This document shows, one piece after another, positions 1 to 12,700 of a DNA stretch of 64,000 bases (positions are counted from its first letter, which is position 1; every line of letters begins with the position of its first letter). The notes beneath the pieces were generated by a model. The model was not told the DNA's origin, ran no database searches, and saw nothing but the letters and a program-made list of their open reading frames with translations. The DNA is from Neurospora tetrasperma FGSC 2508. Its lineage: Eukaryota > Ascomycota > Sordariomycetes > Sordariales > Sordariaceae. The stretch lies in assembly GCF_000213175.1 (NCBI RefSeq), contig NW_009799179.1:9246480-9310479 (forward strand). The letters are read 5' to 3'. The position numbers were made by a program, and so were the translations under genes.

Positions 1-713
1 GGCATTATGCTGCATGACTTCAATTTCTCCCGAACAGACATTTACACTGCTTATTCAAAATACCAACGATCAGGCAGTACACATGTACAAACCCCAGATT
101 CCTGTCCTCCACGAAAAGGGATTTGTCAATTGACTTTCACTTACAGTCTTTTGTTTGGTTCGTGAGAAGAGAGGCTGGTTGGTAGGTGGTGAGTGAGAGC
201 TGAGGAGACGTCAAGTGACCGAACAAGACGGCAAGGTCGAGTTCCATTGTAGGTATGCGTGTACTTATGTGTCAAAGGATCTTGATTCTCTCAACCACAG
301 CCACCCTGTTGAACATGATCTAGTTTCCTGTTTCGCTTCCAGTTTTGCTCTGCTTCAATTCCATCGATATCTCCTACATCTTGACCTCTCTCTATATTTC
401 TCAAGATAAGGTAGGTAGGAAATAGCTTCCTTTTCTGTCTGGCCTATCTCCCACCCGCGGACATCCTGCAACCTCAACGACGTCACTTCTTGTCCTATTC
501 GGCCGCGATCAACGCCGAGCTAGGCCGGTGCCGGCCTTTAAGTTTTCAAAAACATCATCTTCCCCTCCTCAAGTTCTGGGTTACCCTCGTCTTTTCATCA
601 CTCGTCCTCTTCCTCTCCTACTTCATCGTGGCCGTGTACAAGGGAACCGTGAGACCCTCGAGCCCTCCAGCTCCACCGTCTCTCTTCCTCTGTTCCCTTC
701 TACCGTCTTCGTC
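1..713. other. Upstream region and leader of the Fmp42-like gene
   Basis: No convincing coding region is seen here; the short open frames lack family features. The sequence becomes pyrimidine-rich towards 640-710 just before the first good ATG of the next gene, as expected of a fungal promoter and leader. The window edge cuts whatever lies to the left. Confidence 0.5.
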
Positions 714-2590
714 ATGTCTCTAAACCGTGTCTCCTCGTTGGAGACCTTTGCTCCCCTCCTCATAGAGAACCGATCCAGGCGAAGCTCGGATGCCTCGACT
801 CGAGCTCGCAAAATCAGCTTCAACCCTCTCCCGTCATCATGGGATCCTCCAGCTTTGGAACAGATCCAGGCCGTAGGTGCCTTTGAAGTCCCCAGGTGGA
901 AGAGAACACGTACGTCATTTTCAACCCCCAACAGTGTATTCAACCATGTGATACTATACTGACCAAATATATGTCTCTTCTTCTCCTCCATATAGTCCAA
1001 GTCGTAGTCGCCGTCATATACTGCCTCTTTGCCGCCGGAATCGTTTTTGGCTATGCCGCCATCAAGCCCGTCCTAAAACGAGAGGGTGCCTACCGAGACG
1101 TCTGCCGCGTCGACCCCAACGACGAGGACGCCATCGGCGAGGACACATGCGTTGAGATCCACCTAAACTTCATGTTCACCGCGGCCGCCGTCGCCACCAA
1201 CGTTGCTGCCCTTCCCATTGGCGCCATCCTCGATCGATATGGTCCCCGTGTCTGCGGCCTGCTGGGAGCCTTGTGCCTCGCCATCGGTGCCCTATGCATG
1301 TCCTTCGAGAACCAACTACCCTTTGACGGCCTGCTCATCGGATACCTCTTCCTGGCCCTCGGTGGACCCTTCACCTATATCTCGTCCTTCCAGCTATCCA
1401 ACGCTTTCCCCAAGAACTCTGGCCTGATTCTCGCCCTCTTGACGGGCGCCTTCGACGCTTCCAGCGCTCTGTTTCTAGTATACCGCATCATCTACGAACA
1501 GACCAACGAAACCTTTGGCCACCAGAGTTTCTTCCTCGCCTACCTGGTCGTCCCCGCCGCCATCGCCGTCGTTCAACTCGTCCTGATGCCGGCACAATCC
1601 TACAAGACCGTCGGTGAACTAGTGGAGGAAATTGAGGAGCCCATCCCCGCCGACATGGAACCCTACGACGACCAGATCGACGAGGAGACTGCCTTGCTTC
1701 ACGAAGAGGAGAGACAGCATCGCGCTGAGGTGGTCTCAGGTATCCAGGAGTTGCTCGGAACCACCAAGGCGGACAAGCAGGCCAGGAAGGAAGAGCGCAA
1801 AAATGAGATTTCGGGCGTGTGGGGTGTCATGCATGCTTATACCGCCTGGGAGCAGATCAAGTCACCTTGGTTTCTTCTTATTTGCTTGTTCACCGGTACG
1901 TTTTTGTTTCCTCCCCCCTCATCTCATCTGATTTCCCTACTAATCGAGTTACACAAAGTCATCCAAATGACCCGCATCAACTACTTCGTCGCCACCATCC
2001 GCGTGCAATACACCTACCTCCTCTCTTCCCCTGCCCTCGCCGAGCGCGTAAACGACTTTTTCGACCTCGCCCTCCCTCTCGGCGGCATCTTATCCATCCC
2101 CTTCATCGGCGCCATCCTCGACCGCACCTCCACCCTGACCGTGTTGGTAACCCTCGTCGCAACCGCCACCACTATCGGCATCTTGGGAATCATCCCCCAC
2201 TCGCTGCTCGCCGCTTACGCCAACGTCTGCCTCTTTGTCCTGTACCGTCCCTTCTACTACACCGCCGTATCCGACTACAGCGCCAAAGTCTTTGGGTTTA
2301 GGACCTTTGGCAAAGTGTACGGGACCATTATTTGTCTTGCTGGTCTGTTTAATTTCAGTCAGTCCGGTCTGGATTACCTCTTGCATGAGACTTTTAACGG
2401 GGATCCGGTCCCCGTCAATGTCGGGCTGATGGCCGCGGGACTGTTGATTGGTGTGGTGATGGTCATGTTTGTCGGGGTGCAGTCGAGGGGGATCAAGAGG
2501 AAGTTGTTGGAGGAGGAGGCGAGAGGGGCGTTTGCTTATGGGGGGAATGGGACGGGTACGACGAGTACGAGGGAGTGGAGTGCGAACTGA
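714..2590 (+). CDS. fmp42: Fmp42/SLC43-like major facilitator transporter
   Basis: Three exons are proposed: 714-909, 996-1895 and 1959-2590, giving 575 residues. Intron 1 (910-995) has a GTACGT donor and a CTGAC branch site. Intron 2 (1896-1958) is 63 bp and stop-free, so an unspliced reading would insert 21 foreign residues (GTFLFPPPSS...) inside a membrane helix. The protein is strongly hydrophobic, with about 12 predicted membrane spans. An MFS motif A (L-D-R-Y-G-P-R) lies after the second span, and an acidic cytosolic loop (about residues 270-370, rich in E and K) splits the two halves. It resembles yeast Fmp42 and the SLC43 amino acid facilitators; the substrate is inferred, not shown. 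The start at 714 is the first true ATG in a frame that runs on into the conserved sequence. The N-terminal 60 residues are hydrophilic and Ser/Arg-rich. Confidence 0.82.
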
Positions 2591-3173
2591 ACTGGACTGA
2601 ACTGGACTGCTCTCGTCCTATACCCAAAAGGGAGAAACAGGAAGGGAAAAAAAAATGCAGAGAAGATGGCGTCTCTCAATGAATGGAAGAATGAAGACTT
2701 CAATCAAGTCAATTTGACAAGGGCTGGAAAAAAAAAAAAAAAAAAAAACCAAGAAAAGAAGGATGGACGACGAAATGAAAGCAGTTTTCTAACTGCACAT
2801 GGTATGTTTATGACGAACGAACAACGGCCCGCAAGAAAAAAGGTGGATTCGAAGGGAGGAAACTTAAGGTATGGGAACGGAAATATGCATGCCCGGATAT
2901 GTGTTGTGTTACGGCTTACATGGTTTCTTTTGCATGATATTAGATACACAGCTAGCCAGTCAGCCGGGCGCTTTGGGAAAACGGAGTTTATGCTCTTTTT
3001 CATTTCTTTTCTTTTGTCTTTTTCCCTTTCTCTGTGCATTTGGTAGCTACATAGCATTCAAGGCATTTGTTTCTATAATATACCTCTTTTTTTTTTATCA
3101 GCTCATCTTTCAAGCAAAGAATGATAATCGAAAACTTAATAGTTAGGGGGAGGGGTGTTTACTTGATTGGTCG

Positions 3174-3575
3174 GTGTTCAAGTGTTGCTGAAGGGTTTCT
3201 GGAGGGTTGCCAAAGTGTTGTTGAAGTATGACTGAAGTATTATTATAGTGTTGCTAAAGTCAGAGGTGTTTCTGAAGGGTTTGTATAGCATTGATGAAGT
3301 GTTGTCGAAGTATCAAAGTGATGAAGTATTGCCGAAGTGTTGGTAAAGTGTTGCTACACAATTACCAGAGTTACCAAACTGTTGCTGAACTATTACTAAA
3401 CTGTTTCTAAACTGTTGCTCAACTGTTCCTCAACTGTTCCTCAACTGTTCTCAATTAGTGTTTCTGAACTGTTTCTAAAGTGTTGCTGCACTGTTTCTAA
3501 AGTGTTGCTGCACTGTTACCAAAGAGTTGCCAAAGAGTTACCAAACTGTTGCTCAACTGTTTGCTCAAAGTGTTG
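3174..3575. repeat. Degenerate short-unit tandem repeat
   Basis: About 400 bp are built from a diverged unit of roughly 10-13 bases resembling aaagtgttgctg. In the left part the unit reads mostly as aagtgttg variants. In the right part it drifts to aactgttgct and aactgttcct variants, including three nearly perfect neighbours around 3420-3450. The gradual change in unit sequence along the array is typical of an old minisatellite. No open frame runs through it. Confidence 0.65.
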
Positions 3576-3835
3576 TGCTCCTAGAATCTAGCAAAGCAAA
3601 AAGGGGGTTAAAACGATGAAAATGAAGATTGGATAGATGGATAAAAGACTGACTCGATGTAACATCGATTACTACTAGTGATCCCAACAGCAGCAGCAGC
3701 AGCAGCATCACGGTTGTGAGTAGTAGTAGCATCTCGATAGCTTAGCATCTAGATAGTAAGCAGCTACGGAAGCCTATATTGTCATCTTTAGTTATATACT
3801 ATGTTTCCAAGTTGTTGGTTCGTACTAGCATGGGA

Positions 3836-3945
3836 GAAGAAAAAAGAAAAGAAGGAGAGAAAGAGATAAAGAGGGAAAGAAAAAGAAAAAAGAGAAGAAG
3901 AGGAAAAGAGAAAAAGAGAAAAGGAGAAAAGGAAGGGAAGGACAC
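3836..3945. repeat. Purine-only (GA-rich) tract
   Basis: About 110 bases are almost entirely A and G on the plus strand (aaagaaaaggag-like words). The tract is low complexity and coding-neutral. The open frame through it encodes only K/E/R and is taken as an artefact of composition. Confidence 0.7.
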
Positions 3946-6465
3946 TTTCAGTCTGACAAACTTTGAGTCAGTTTTCTACTTGTCTCTCTTTTTTGTTGAG
4001 CCAGCCTAGGCGTTAGTAATTGAAAACGGTCCGAGAGGAAGAGTGAGTTATTTACTCTACTTCATGTCATTTGTGTGTGATTCACTAGTTCCTGGTCATG
4101 ACCAAGATGAGATATATGCTGTGTGACTGAGGCCATAATACGAAAAATGATTACAGTCGAATTGACATTGGAGAAGGTTACCAACAATGTCTGCTCTGAT
4201 TAGATGACGAAGGGCCGTATACTGCGAAAAAAAAAAAAAAATGTATGGGAGATATCAGATCCATGTCAGAGCGCACAGAGCCCAATTATCAACTTCAACT
4301 TAGTCGTTATGCAAACTCGATATCGCAACTACAACTTTATATCGGTCCGTTCAACCAATGACGACTTACACATATGCCGATGTTGTCTCCCGGCTTGAAC
4401 TCTGTGACCTAGACCCAGCCTCGGCAAAGCCCGTCCGATTGAGGAGGAGGGTTGAGACATGAATAATGCAGGTCATCTCTTCTGGAAGTTTTGGGGTTAC
4501 TGATACCTTACCCGACTTTGTGTTTCTAAACAGCTTGTATGTGCTGGGTATCACTGACAAGTGTCTATCGATCTTTTGTCAGGTTTCAAGCACTGACTAG
4601 GACCTGTAGTCAAGGTTGGGTTCAGTTTCCATCTGGACTTCCGCATTTTTACGACCAAGGCTTTCGGATAACAGATCGGATGACAGAATGCAAAAAAAAA
4701 CCTAATGAGCCAATTTGCCTATCATCGGATCAATACGCTTATTTCAACCTCAAGAAATCTTTCAGGTTTACAGATGCCCGATCGGATCTGACGTTGAGGG
4801 ACATGAACATGTAGCCGTGTTGTACTCATCCATGACTGCAGTGGCTTCTTGCTGCTTACGATAACAGGTAACTTCGAGGAAGTGATAGCGAGACGAAGAG
4901 TCCGCGATAAGCATTGGATAGGAGGGAATTTAGTGTAGATGGGGCAATTTGAGGAGGGGGGGTTTTTCTCGCCAGTACTAACTCTGCACCATGTCGAGAA
5001 ACACACCATCAAGAAAGCATGTTCTTTTTGCCTTCTGGGTGACTTCTGATGACCAGTGACTTGATGATGTCGCCTCCTCTGTACACGTGTGGACTCGCTG
5101 TTGGGCTTTTTGGCGTAGGAGAGCAACCAACCAGTGGGAGAGGTTCTCGATTGATGGATGGATGTGAAGTTGGTTGTGTGAAGAGAAAGGAAGTCGAGGA
5201 ATGAATGGGCCAATTGAGCGGTGAGACGCATGCAAGGGTAGACTGCCCAGACGAGGAGGACGCAACAAGGGCAGAAAAAAAGTGCCCACCACTTTTAAAG
5301 CAACCCCCGGCTGCACATCATGATTCGGCCGCGGGACCAGGCGCGGGAGTCGGGACATGTTGTGAGACACACTGACTGCATTGGACACCACTTTGTGTGT
5401 GTTTGTGTGCGGGACGGACGATGAGGGGGGAGATGAGGTGTGTGGTCTCAGGTGGTGCGGTGCCGCATTGACTGACTGCAGTGGCAGCCCGAGGGTTCAG
5501 CTGGGTTGGAGACATTGAGGAAACATCGAATTGGGCGGGAAGAGGTCAAAGTGGTGGGGCCTCCAGTTGTTGTTTTGAATGTTTCGATTCGTGGAGATCC
5601 CAGGATGACAGGGATCGCTCCTTCTCCCGCGAGAGTGGGAACTTTTAACGTCCGTCGTGTTCATCCCAAGAAGTGGAAATGGAAAGAGGGAAAAAGCACG
5701 GCCCCTCTCTCTCTCTCCATGCAGTCTAGTGCCCTCTTCACGCCGTCTCACGTCTTCTTGTTAATTTGGGCAACTGAACTCAAGGCACACTGCTGGCGAC
5801 GCCTCTCGACACGCCTTGGGTTTGCTGAGTGAGTCCAGTGCTTGTTCCTGCCACCTGAGATCTAATGAGCGGGTTCCAAGTGTATCACCAAACCAATTGG
5901 GGGACCAGGTACCTCTAGGCAGTTCACGTAGCAATCGGGGTCTTCTTGGTCTTCTCAGTCTCCACGCAGGGCATCGTCGGTTTCGGCGCTTGTTCCTTTC
6001 TTCTCAGCTTGTGGATAGGAGCTCTACACTAGTGTTGTACCCAGGCAATTCCCTGGCTTCGTTGATTGTAACCGTTCCATCATCTTTCAAGAAGAAAGGA
6101 CTGTGGACTCTTCAACACTCTATCAAACAACACACACAACGCACACACATACACTCCTTACAGCAGGGCTGAATAGAGAGTGTCAAGGGTCCAGCCTCAT
6201 ACACTACAACACAACGACGATAATAACTCTCAACTACCTACATACCATACACCCCATTATTCTATACCCTGCAAAATACCAAACTCAATCAAACCATTGT
6301 GAACGCTGTTCGCTGTTACGCTCGCTACCCGTGGGACCCTTCACCCAAAAGAAACACAGAATCCATAAAATCGAGATCCAAACCCCAGTCCCGTCCACCC
6401 CCGTCCCCCGTCCCCCAGCCTCCAGACCGAGACAGCAGCTCTCAGCTCTCAGCTCCGTACGTGTG

Positions 6466-6751
6466 ATGATCCAAAAACACAGACAACACAATTTCACCAA
6501 AAAAAACACATCAAAATACCCATACCATCAACCATAGTGTTTAGTATCGCGATCGCTTACCATACCATCCTAGCCGTAGTAGTGTTTTGCGAAAAAGACT
6601 CTCGATACCCCCATTTTATTACGCGAAGAAAAAGAAGCTTAGACACAACGAAACTGAACGACTGTAACGAATGAACGACACCCCCTACCAATTGCCAGCA
6701 ACATTGACGACGACGCATACACATCGCCCACCGCAAATGAATGGCCCGTAA
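6466..6751 (+). promoter_or_regulatory. Two upstream ORFs in the probable lah-1 leader
   Basis: Two short ATG-initiated frames lie before the lah-1 start. One runs from 6466 to a TAG at 6535-6537 (23 codons). The other runs from 6671 to a TAA at 6749-6751 (26 codons), ending 36 bases before the lah-1 ATG. The surrounding sequence (about 6110-6787) is CA- and AC-rich without further long frames, like a long fungal 5' leader. If transcription starts upstream of 6466, both would be met by scanning ribosomes and could lower translation of lah-1. The transcript start is not visible, so this role is inferred. Confidence 0.4.
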
Positions 6752-6787
6752 CGAAACACATCACATCCTATACCCAAGCGGTCAACA

Positions 6788-9700
6788 ATGATTCCGCGAG
6801 ACCAACGCCGCCGGAGCCCCGAGAGGGAGCGCCGCCGACGCGCTGACCGCCGCCAGTCCAGAGAACAGCTCGCCGCTGCCGCCCTCGCCGCCGCCGCCGT
6901 CGGCCAAACTGCTGCCAAAACTGCCGGCCCCTCCTCCACCCACCGATCCCGCGCCAACTCCAGCACTTCCTCTTCCGCCGTCACCTCCTCCGACGAAGCC
7001 AGCGCCCCCAAAAACACGGGATGGGGCTTCCGCTCCTTCTTTTCCTTGGCATCCTCCAAGAAAGTGCGGAAGCGCCGATCTTTTCGAAAGAAGAACTACT
7101 CCTCGTCCTCCATCGACAGCAACCTGGCCTATGGCGGGTACCAATCCAGGTCGTCCCTCGAGTCGCAAAGAGGCGCCAGGAGAAGGAGCGGACCCCAGAG
7201 GAAGATTAGCCAGACCTATTCCCAACACTCCCACCACGACAAGGAGTATCAACAACACAACCAGGATCAGTACAGGGATCATCCACAGTACGAGCAGCCT
7301 CAGCATGAATACCAGCGCCCAGAATATGTGCCCCAGGACCAGTATGCGCACTCGGACCAGACCACACCACGACCAGGCCAACCCACACAGCACCCACATG
7401 CGCAGCCCGAGCCATATTATCGACACCAGCATCAGCAATACCACCAGCAGCAATCTCATGCTTATCAGCACCCTGCGCAGCACTACCATGGCCAGCCCGA
7501 ATATGATCCAGAGCTCTTTACGCCCGATGGCCGACCTAACTTGGCGCGAACAACGACCGACGAAGAGATTATCGAACTTGGGCGCAAGATCTCTGACCTT
7601 GCTAGGGCCTCCAACCTCCGTGACCTGGAAAGGGCAGGCAAGCAACGTCCATCCCAGCTGGTAGGTGCCGCAACCGCCATCTCCAACTTCCGTCGCCAGA
7701 ATCCGAAGAGGAATGGACGTCGCGGTCTTGCTCCTTCCAAGTCCTCCAAGCGCGATGAGCAGAGTGACGATGATCAGGGATGGGATACGGCTTCGGACTC
7801 GGACTCGGACTCGGACTCGGGTGACAACGCGGAAGAGGCCAGCGCTAGTGACTCTGACCTTGCCTATGGTTCATCACCTCAATACTCGGACGAGAAGCTG
7901 TCTTCTTCCCCGGCCCCGGCTCCCGCGCCACCACCACCGACCATCAGCCCCCAGAAACCCTATATCAGGAACAAGGCCATCGATCCCTCCAAGTTTGGTC
8001 CCGTCAACTCCTTGCACGGTCTTGTGACTCCCCTGAATGGGTTCCGACCGACTGAAGATGTGCTTCCACCCCGTCAGTCAAAGCCCTGGCTTAGCAGATT
8101 CGAGAACGATCCTCTTCCGAATTACCCTACCCCGACAGACGAACTCGATACACCGACGCAGATGCACTACCCGATCGCTACCCCGGATCCCCGCAGATTC
8201 GATGCTGTCACCAGTCCAACTCTGGTATCCGGCTCACCTCTGATCATATCACGACCCGTTACTGTTGCCATCCAGGCCCCCAAGCCCCGTGTTCCGGTCT
8301 CGACACGCGCTTTGGAGGAACACCCCATGCCGCGCCAGAGATCCGCCGATGGGAGGCTTATGACGGCCGACTCTGCCTTGGCCAAGTCCATTGGGAATGC
8401 AGCTGGTAAACATGAAGTAATCCGAGATGATACGCCACCTTCCAACTACCGACAACATCGCTCGCGTGCTCAGAGCAATGGATCTGCTCATCCGTCTCAC
8501 ACTTCTCACCACTCTCACGCCCAGTCGCATACTTCTCGTACTTCTCACACTTCTCACGTTCCAGTCCATGTCCAAGTACCGCTTCCCACGACCCATGACC
8601 TCGAGTTCGACGATTGGCATGACTTTGAAGACCGCAACACCCACCTAGCCTCCGATGTCCCCCAGTTTACCGACCCAGCAGCTGCCGGCGTCGCCGCAAC
8701 CCTCATCGGAACTGCCCTTTTCCAGGACCGATACCGACGAGATGACGAGGAGGATCGCAACCTGGACCCCAACCACGTTCTGGCCGAGTACAAGCAACGT
8801 GTACAGCAGGAGGAAGAGCAGCGCCGGAAAGCCGAGGAGGCTGAGAAGGAGCGTCTTGAGAAGGAACGCCAAGAGCGGGAGGCCCGTGCTGCCGCCGCCA
8901 TCAAGCGGGAGCGTGAAGCGCGTGAGGCTCAGGAGGCTGCTGAGCGGGAGGCCCGCGAGAAGAAGGAGGCAGAGGAGCGTGCCGCTGCTGTTGCTCTTGA
9001 ACTTGTCGCGCAGAGGCAACGTGAAGAGCGAGAAGCGCGTGAGGCCCTTGAGAAGATGGAGAGGGAGGCTGAAGAACGCGCTGCTGCTGCCGCTGCCGCT
9101 CAACGGGAACTTGAAGCTCTTGAGAAGGCTCGCCGCGAAGCTCACGAACGCGAAGTTCAGGAGGCCATTGAGAAGGCCCGCCGCGAAGCTCAGGAACGCG
9201 AAGTTCAGGAAGCCATTGACAAGGCCCGCCGTGAAGCGTTGGAACGCGACGCAGCTGCTGCTGAGCGGGAGCGTCAAGAGCGCGAGCACCTCGAGAAAGT
9301 CCGTCGTGAGGCGGAGGATCTTGCTATTGCTGCCCGGCGAGAGCTCGAGACCCGCGAAACTGCGCTTGAGGCTGTCGCCAAGGAAGCTAGGCGCCTCCGT
9401 GACGAAGCCGATTACCGTGAGCAGTACGAACGTCGTGTCCGAGAGGCTCGTGAAATGCAGTACAAGGAGGAGCGCCGGATGTATGATGCTCGATATCGTG
9501 CTGATCGGGAGAACATGATTATCGATGTTGAGCCTAGGCGCCGCAGCACTAGCCGGCAGACGAGGGATGAGTCGCCCGAGGAAAAGCGCTCCAATGCAGG
9601 TAAGGAGACGGAACGAGAGGAGCATCACCGTCCCAAGCGTGAACCTGTTACCATCATCAACGAGCGCGACGTTCCGAAAGACGAGCCCAAGCCCAAGGTC

Positions 9701-12700
9701 GAAAAGCCCACCCGATCCGTCTCGGAGAAGAAGCGAGAGAGTATGGGCGACACTCTGGACCCGAAGCCCAAGAAGCCCAGCAAGGAAGAGAGACGTGCTA
9801 AGCGCGCCGAAACTCTCCGACTCCTCGCCGAAATGCAAAAGGAACTCGAACTCGAAAAGGAACGAGCAAGGAAGTTGGCCGAGCTTGAAGCTGCCGAGCA
9901 ACGGCAAGAGAAGCCCAAGGACGAGGAACCTCGCAAGTCCAGCCAACCAATTGTGCCAGAGCTTTCGAAATCCCCCAAGGACCAGGTTAGTCACGACTCC
10001 AAGGCAGTGCCAGCTCCAGGACCATCCCCCTCGAAGTCTCCCAAAGGCGTAATTGACCCATTTCAATTTCAGGTTCCGGATGATGCTTTCGCTACGCCGG
10101 TTCATGCTACCCCGGCTAGGCCACTAACTCCCCAGGTCTACACGGTTCCCGAGCCTGATTTCTCGCCTCCAAAGCGCCGTCAACTAACCCGTGCACTAAC
10201 CGATGCGGAACTTGAAATTCGTGAGAGGGTAACTCGTCGTGACTCGTTCGAGATCCAGCAGCGTCAAGAAGAGATCCGCAGGAGCAGGAACACATCGGAG
10301 CAGCCAATGACCAAAGATGCCGACAAAGCGATCATTCCCGAGACCACTGGAAAGGAGACGTTGATGGCAGAGGAGCCTGAACGTGAGCGGAGCCGAAGCC
10401 ATGACCGTGCGGGAAGCCGTGTTCGCGAATCCGAGCCACTACGCGACACGACCGAAGAGCCTGAGCGTGCTCGTAGCTGGAGCCGTCAATCTAGTCACGT
10501 TCGTGAACCGGAACCAACACCAGATCCGCAGAGTGAAGCCAACAAGTGGTATCGCGACTACGTTTCCAGCCGGCGGGAGGAACGCTTGCGCAGCAGCTCG
10601 CCTAGCCGATCAGTTGTGGATAAGTATGACGATTCAGTCTTTGGACCGCCGACACCTGTCATCGTCACAGCGGAACCAACGATCATCACGGCCGAACCTA
10701 GTTGGGCCACAGCTGAGCCTGCCGATGATGGAAAACCCAAGAAGGGCAAGTACGCCGAGCCCGATGCCGATGTGAGGATCGATCATGTCATCTTGCCACG
10801 AGACTTGCACAGGTTCCTCAAGCCGGCGGATGATCATTCCAGCCTTCATGCGCCCGCTGGTCAGCCAATGTTTAGTTCGAGAGATCCATCGTGTGAGAGG
10901 GAGAGGCCCTTGCTGAATCTAGTGCTACCCACGCCGGCGCCGACTCCTACTCCTGAACGTGAACGCAGAGAGCGCGCAAGACAAGCTGCTCGCGAGTCCG
11001 AGGTGGAGCATGAGGAATCCAGGCTAGCTCCCGTTGCTGCCGAGGAATCGAAGAAGCCGAACTACATCCTCAACGCCCGCGGTGAAATCGAAATCATCGC
11101 CCCAACCCCCAAGGATGAAGACACGGAGTCTGTCAAGTCAGATGGGTGGGTGGAGCCCGTGGCTGATACCGGGTTGACGCATGTTGTTGTGGACAGGTCG
11201 AGACAAGCGGCCGTGGAAGCAATCAAGCGCGCCCTACAGCCTAAGAGGGAAAGAAAGGCGAGCATTACTTGGGGAACGCTTGCTGGTGCGGTGCTTCAGA
11301 AGGTCGCTGAGGATAGGAAGGCTGCCGCTGAGCAGAAGACCGAGATCGCGGCTGCGGAGGAGAAGAGCCTTGCTCCCGAAGTTGAGGAAAAGGTTGAGGT
11401 TCTTCCGGCTCCGGTTGTTGAGGTTCCAATCGTTGAAGAGAAGCAGCCTGAAGAACAGAAGTTGCGGGAGATCGAGCCCGAGACAAAGCCGGCTGACGTT
11501 GCTGCACCAACAAAGACCGAGGTGCAGCCGGACGTTGAACTACCCCGCCAATCCCCGCATCCCGATCCGGAGCCGCATCTGGAGCCGCACCATGAGGCGA
11601 CCCCAGTTCCCGCCATTGCTATTCATGAACCGGAGAGTCCGAAAGCGACTGAAGAGCCCAAGGATGAAGAGGCTAAAGAGGAGCTCAAGGAGGAGGAGGA
11701 GCTGAGTGCGCTTCCCGAGGGAGAATCCCATGAAGAGAAAGAAGATGAGGCTACGCGTCAGGTGAGAATTGACCATGATCATAGCGGACGATTGCGGAGG
11801 CTAACTCAGTTACAGATTGTCGATGAGGCCACAAGTAGCCCCATTAAACCCAAGCGCAAGCTCCCGAAAAGCCTCGCAGAACCATCAATCTTCTCTCCTT
11901 ACCGTCCCACCTTCTCCGATAACTTCGCCGATGTGGTTTGCGGCGAACACCCCAACCCCGAACCTCATGCCGACACCTATACATGGCGTCGTGAGGCCAT
12001 GGCAACTCAATCCTCCATAGGCGACGAGTGGGAGTCCATTCTGCGAAAAGCGGAAATTGAAAAGGACGAAACCACGACGAACCCAACGGGGACATTTAAC
12101 CCGGACAACCGCGAGCCGCCAGATCGATTGGGAAAGGAGTTTTCGTTCGAGGTTGTGGAACACGAGAACTCACAGACCTATCCCTCGGATGGAAATGCGA
12201 GGGAAAGTGAGAAGGCTAGTACCGAGCAGAATGGTGTTTCAGACCGCCGACCCAGCAATGAGTTTATCGAATTTTTGAAGAATCAGACCAATGGCTCGAC
12301 ATCGGACCGCAAGCATGAGCACATCATTGCCACCACCGAGATGAACGGCAACAGCGAGGATGAGTATTTTTTAGGTAATGCCGGCACCCATGGCGCAGGT
12401 GCCGGCTCGGCAGAGGATTCTGAGGCTGCGACCGCTTCTGACAGCAAAGACGCGGAGGCCCAGAATCTCCCTCGCCCAAATGCCACCCAGGCCTCCATGG
12501 ATAGTACACCCATCGCTGAGTCTAAGGAGGAGGATGAGGAGGAGAAATTACACGGCAGCAATGCCGGTTCGGACAGTGCCCCCGAGCCGACCCAGCTGCG
12601 ACACACGGATTCTCGGTTTATCGACCCTGAAGTCCTTGTCCACAGACCATTTACCCCAGCCATCGACCCTCAATATGGCGATCTTCTTCCTTTGCCTCCT

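Larger units (their letters stand above)
2591..6787. other. Long intergenic region between the MFS gene and lah-1
   Basis: No gene could be supported in these 4.2 kb. Open frames on the minus strand at 4722-5391 (137-169 codons) overlap each other, have no recognisable family and no intron-linked extension. The region holds poly-A runs (about 2731-2748 and 4227-4240), a degenerate tandem repeat, a CAG run near 3691-3707 and a purine-only stretch. From about 5800 it becomes promoter-like and then CA/CT-rich, and probably contains the lah-1 transcription start and a long leader. Confidence 0.5.

Noticed and set aside
1896-1958. Unspliced reading of the Fmp42-like gene
   Set aside because: The 63-bp stretch has donor, branch site and acceptor and would break a membrane helix with a Pro/Ser-rich insert. 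It is treated as an intron.
4722-5391. Overlapping minus-strand frames of 137 and 169 codons in the gene desert
   Set aside because: The two frames overlap, show no domain, no sensible composition and no splice-linked partner, so I do not call a gene.
8645-10105. 486-codon open frame on the minus strand
   Set aside because: It lies opposite the LAH-1 coiled coil and its Leu/Ser/Phe-rich sequence is what antisense reading of R/E/A-rich codons gives. It has no family likeness.
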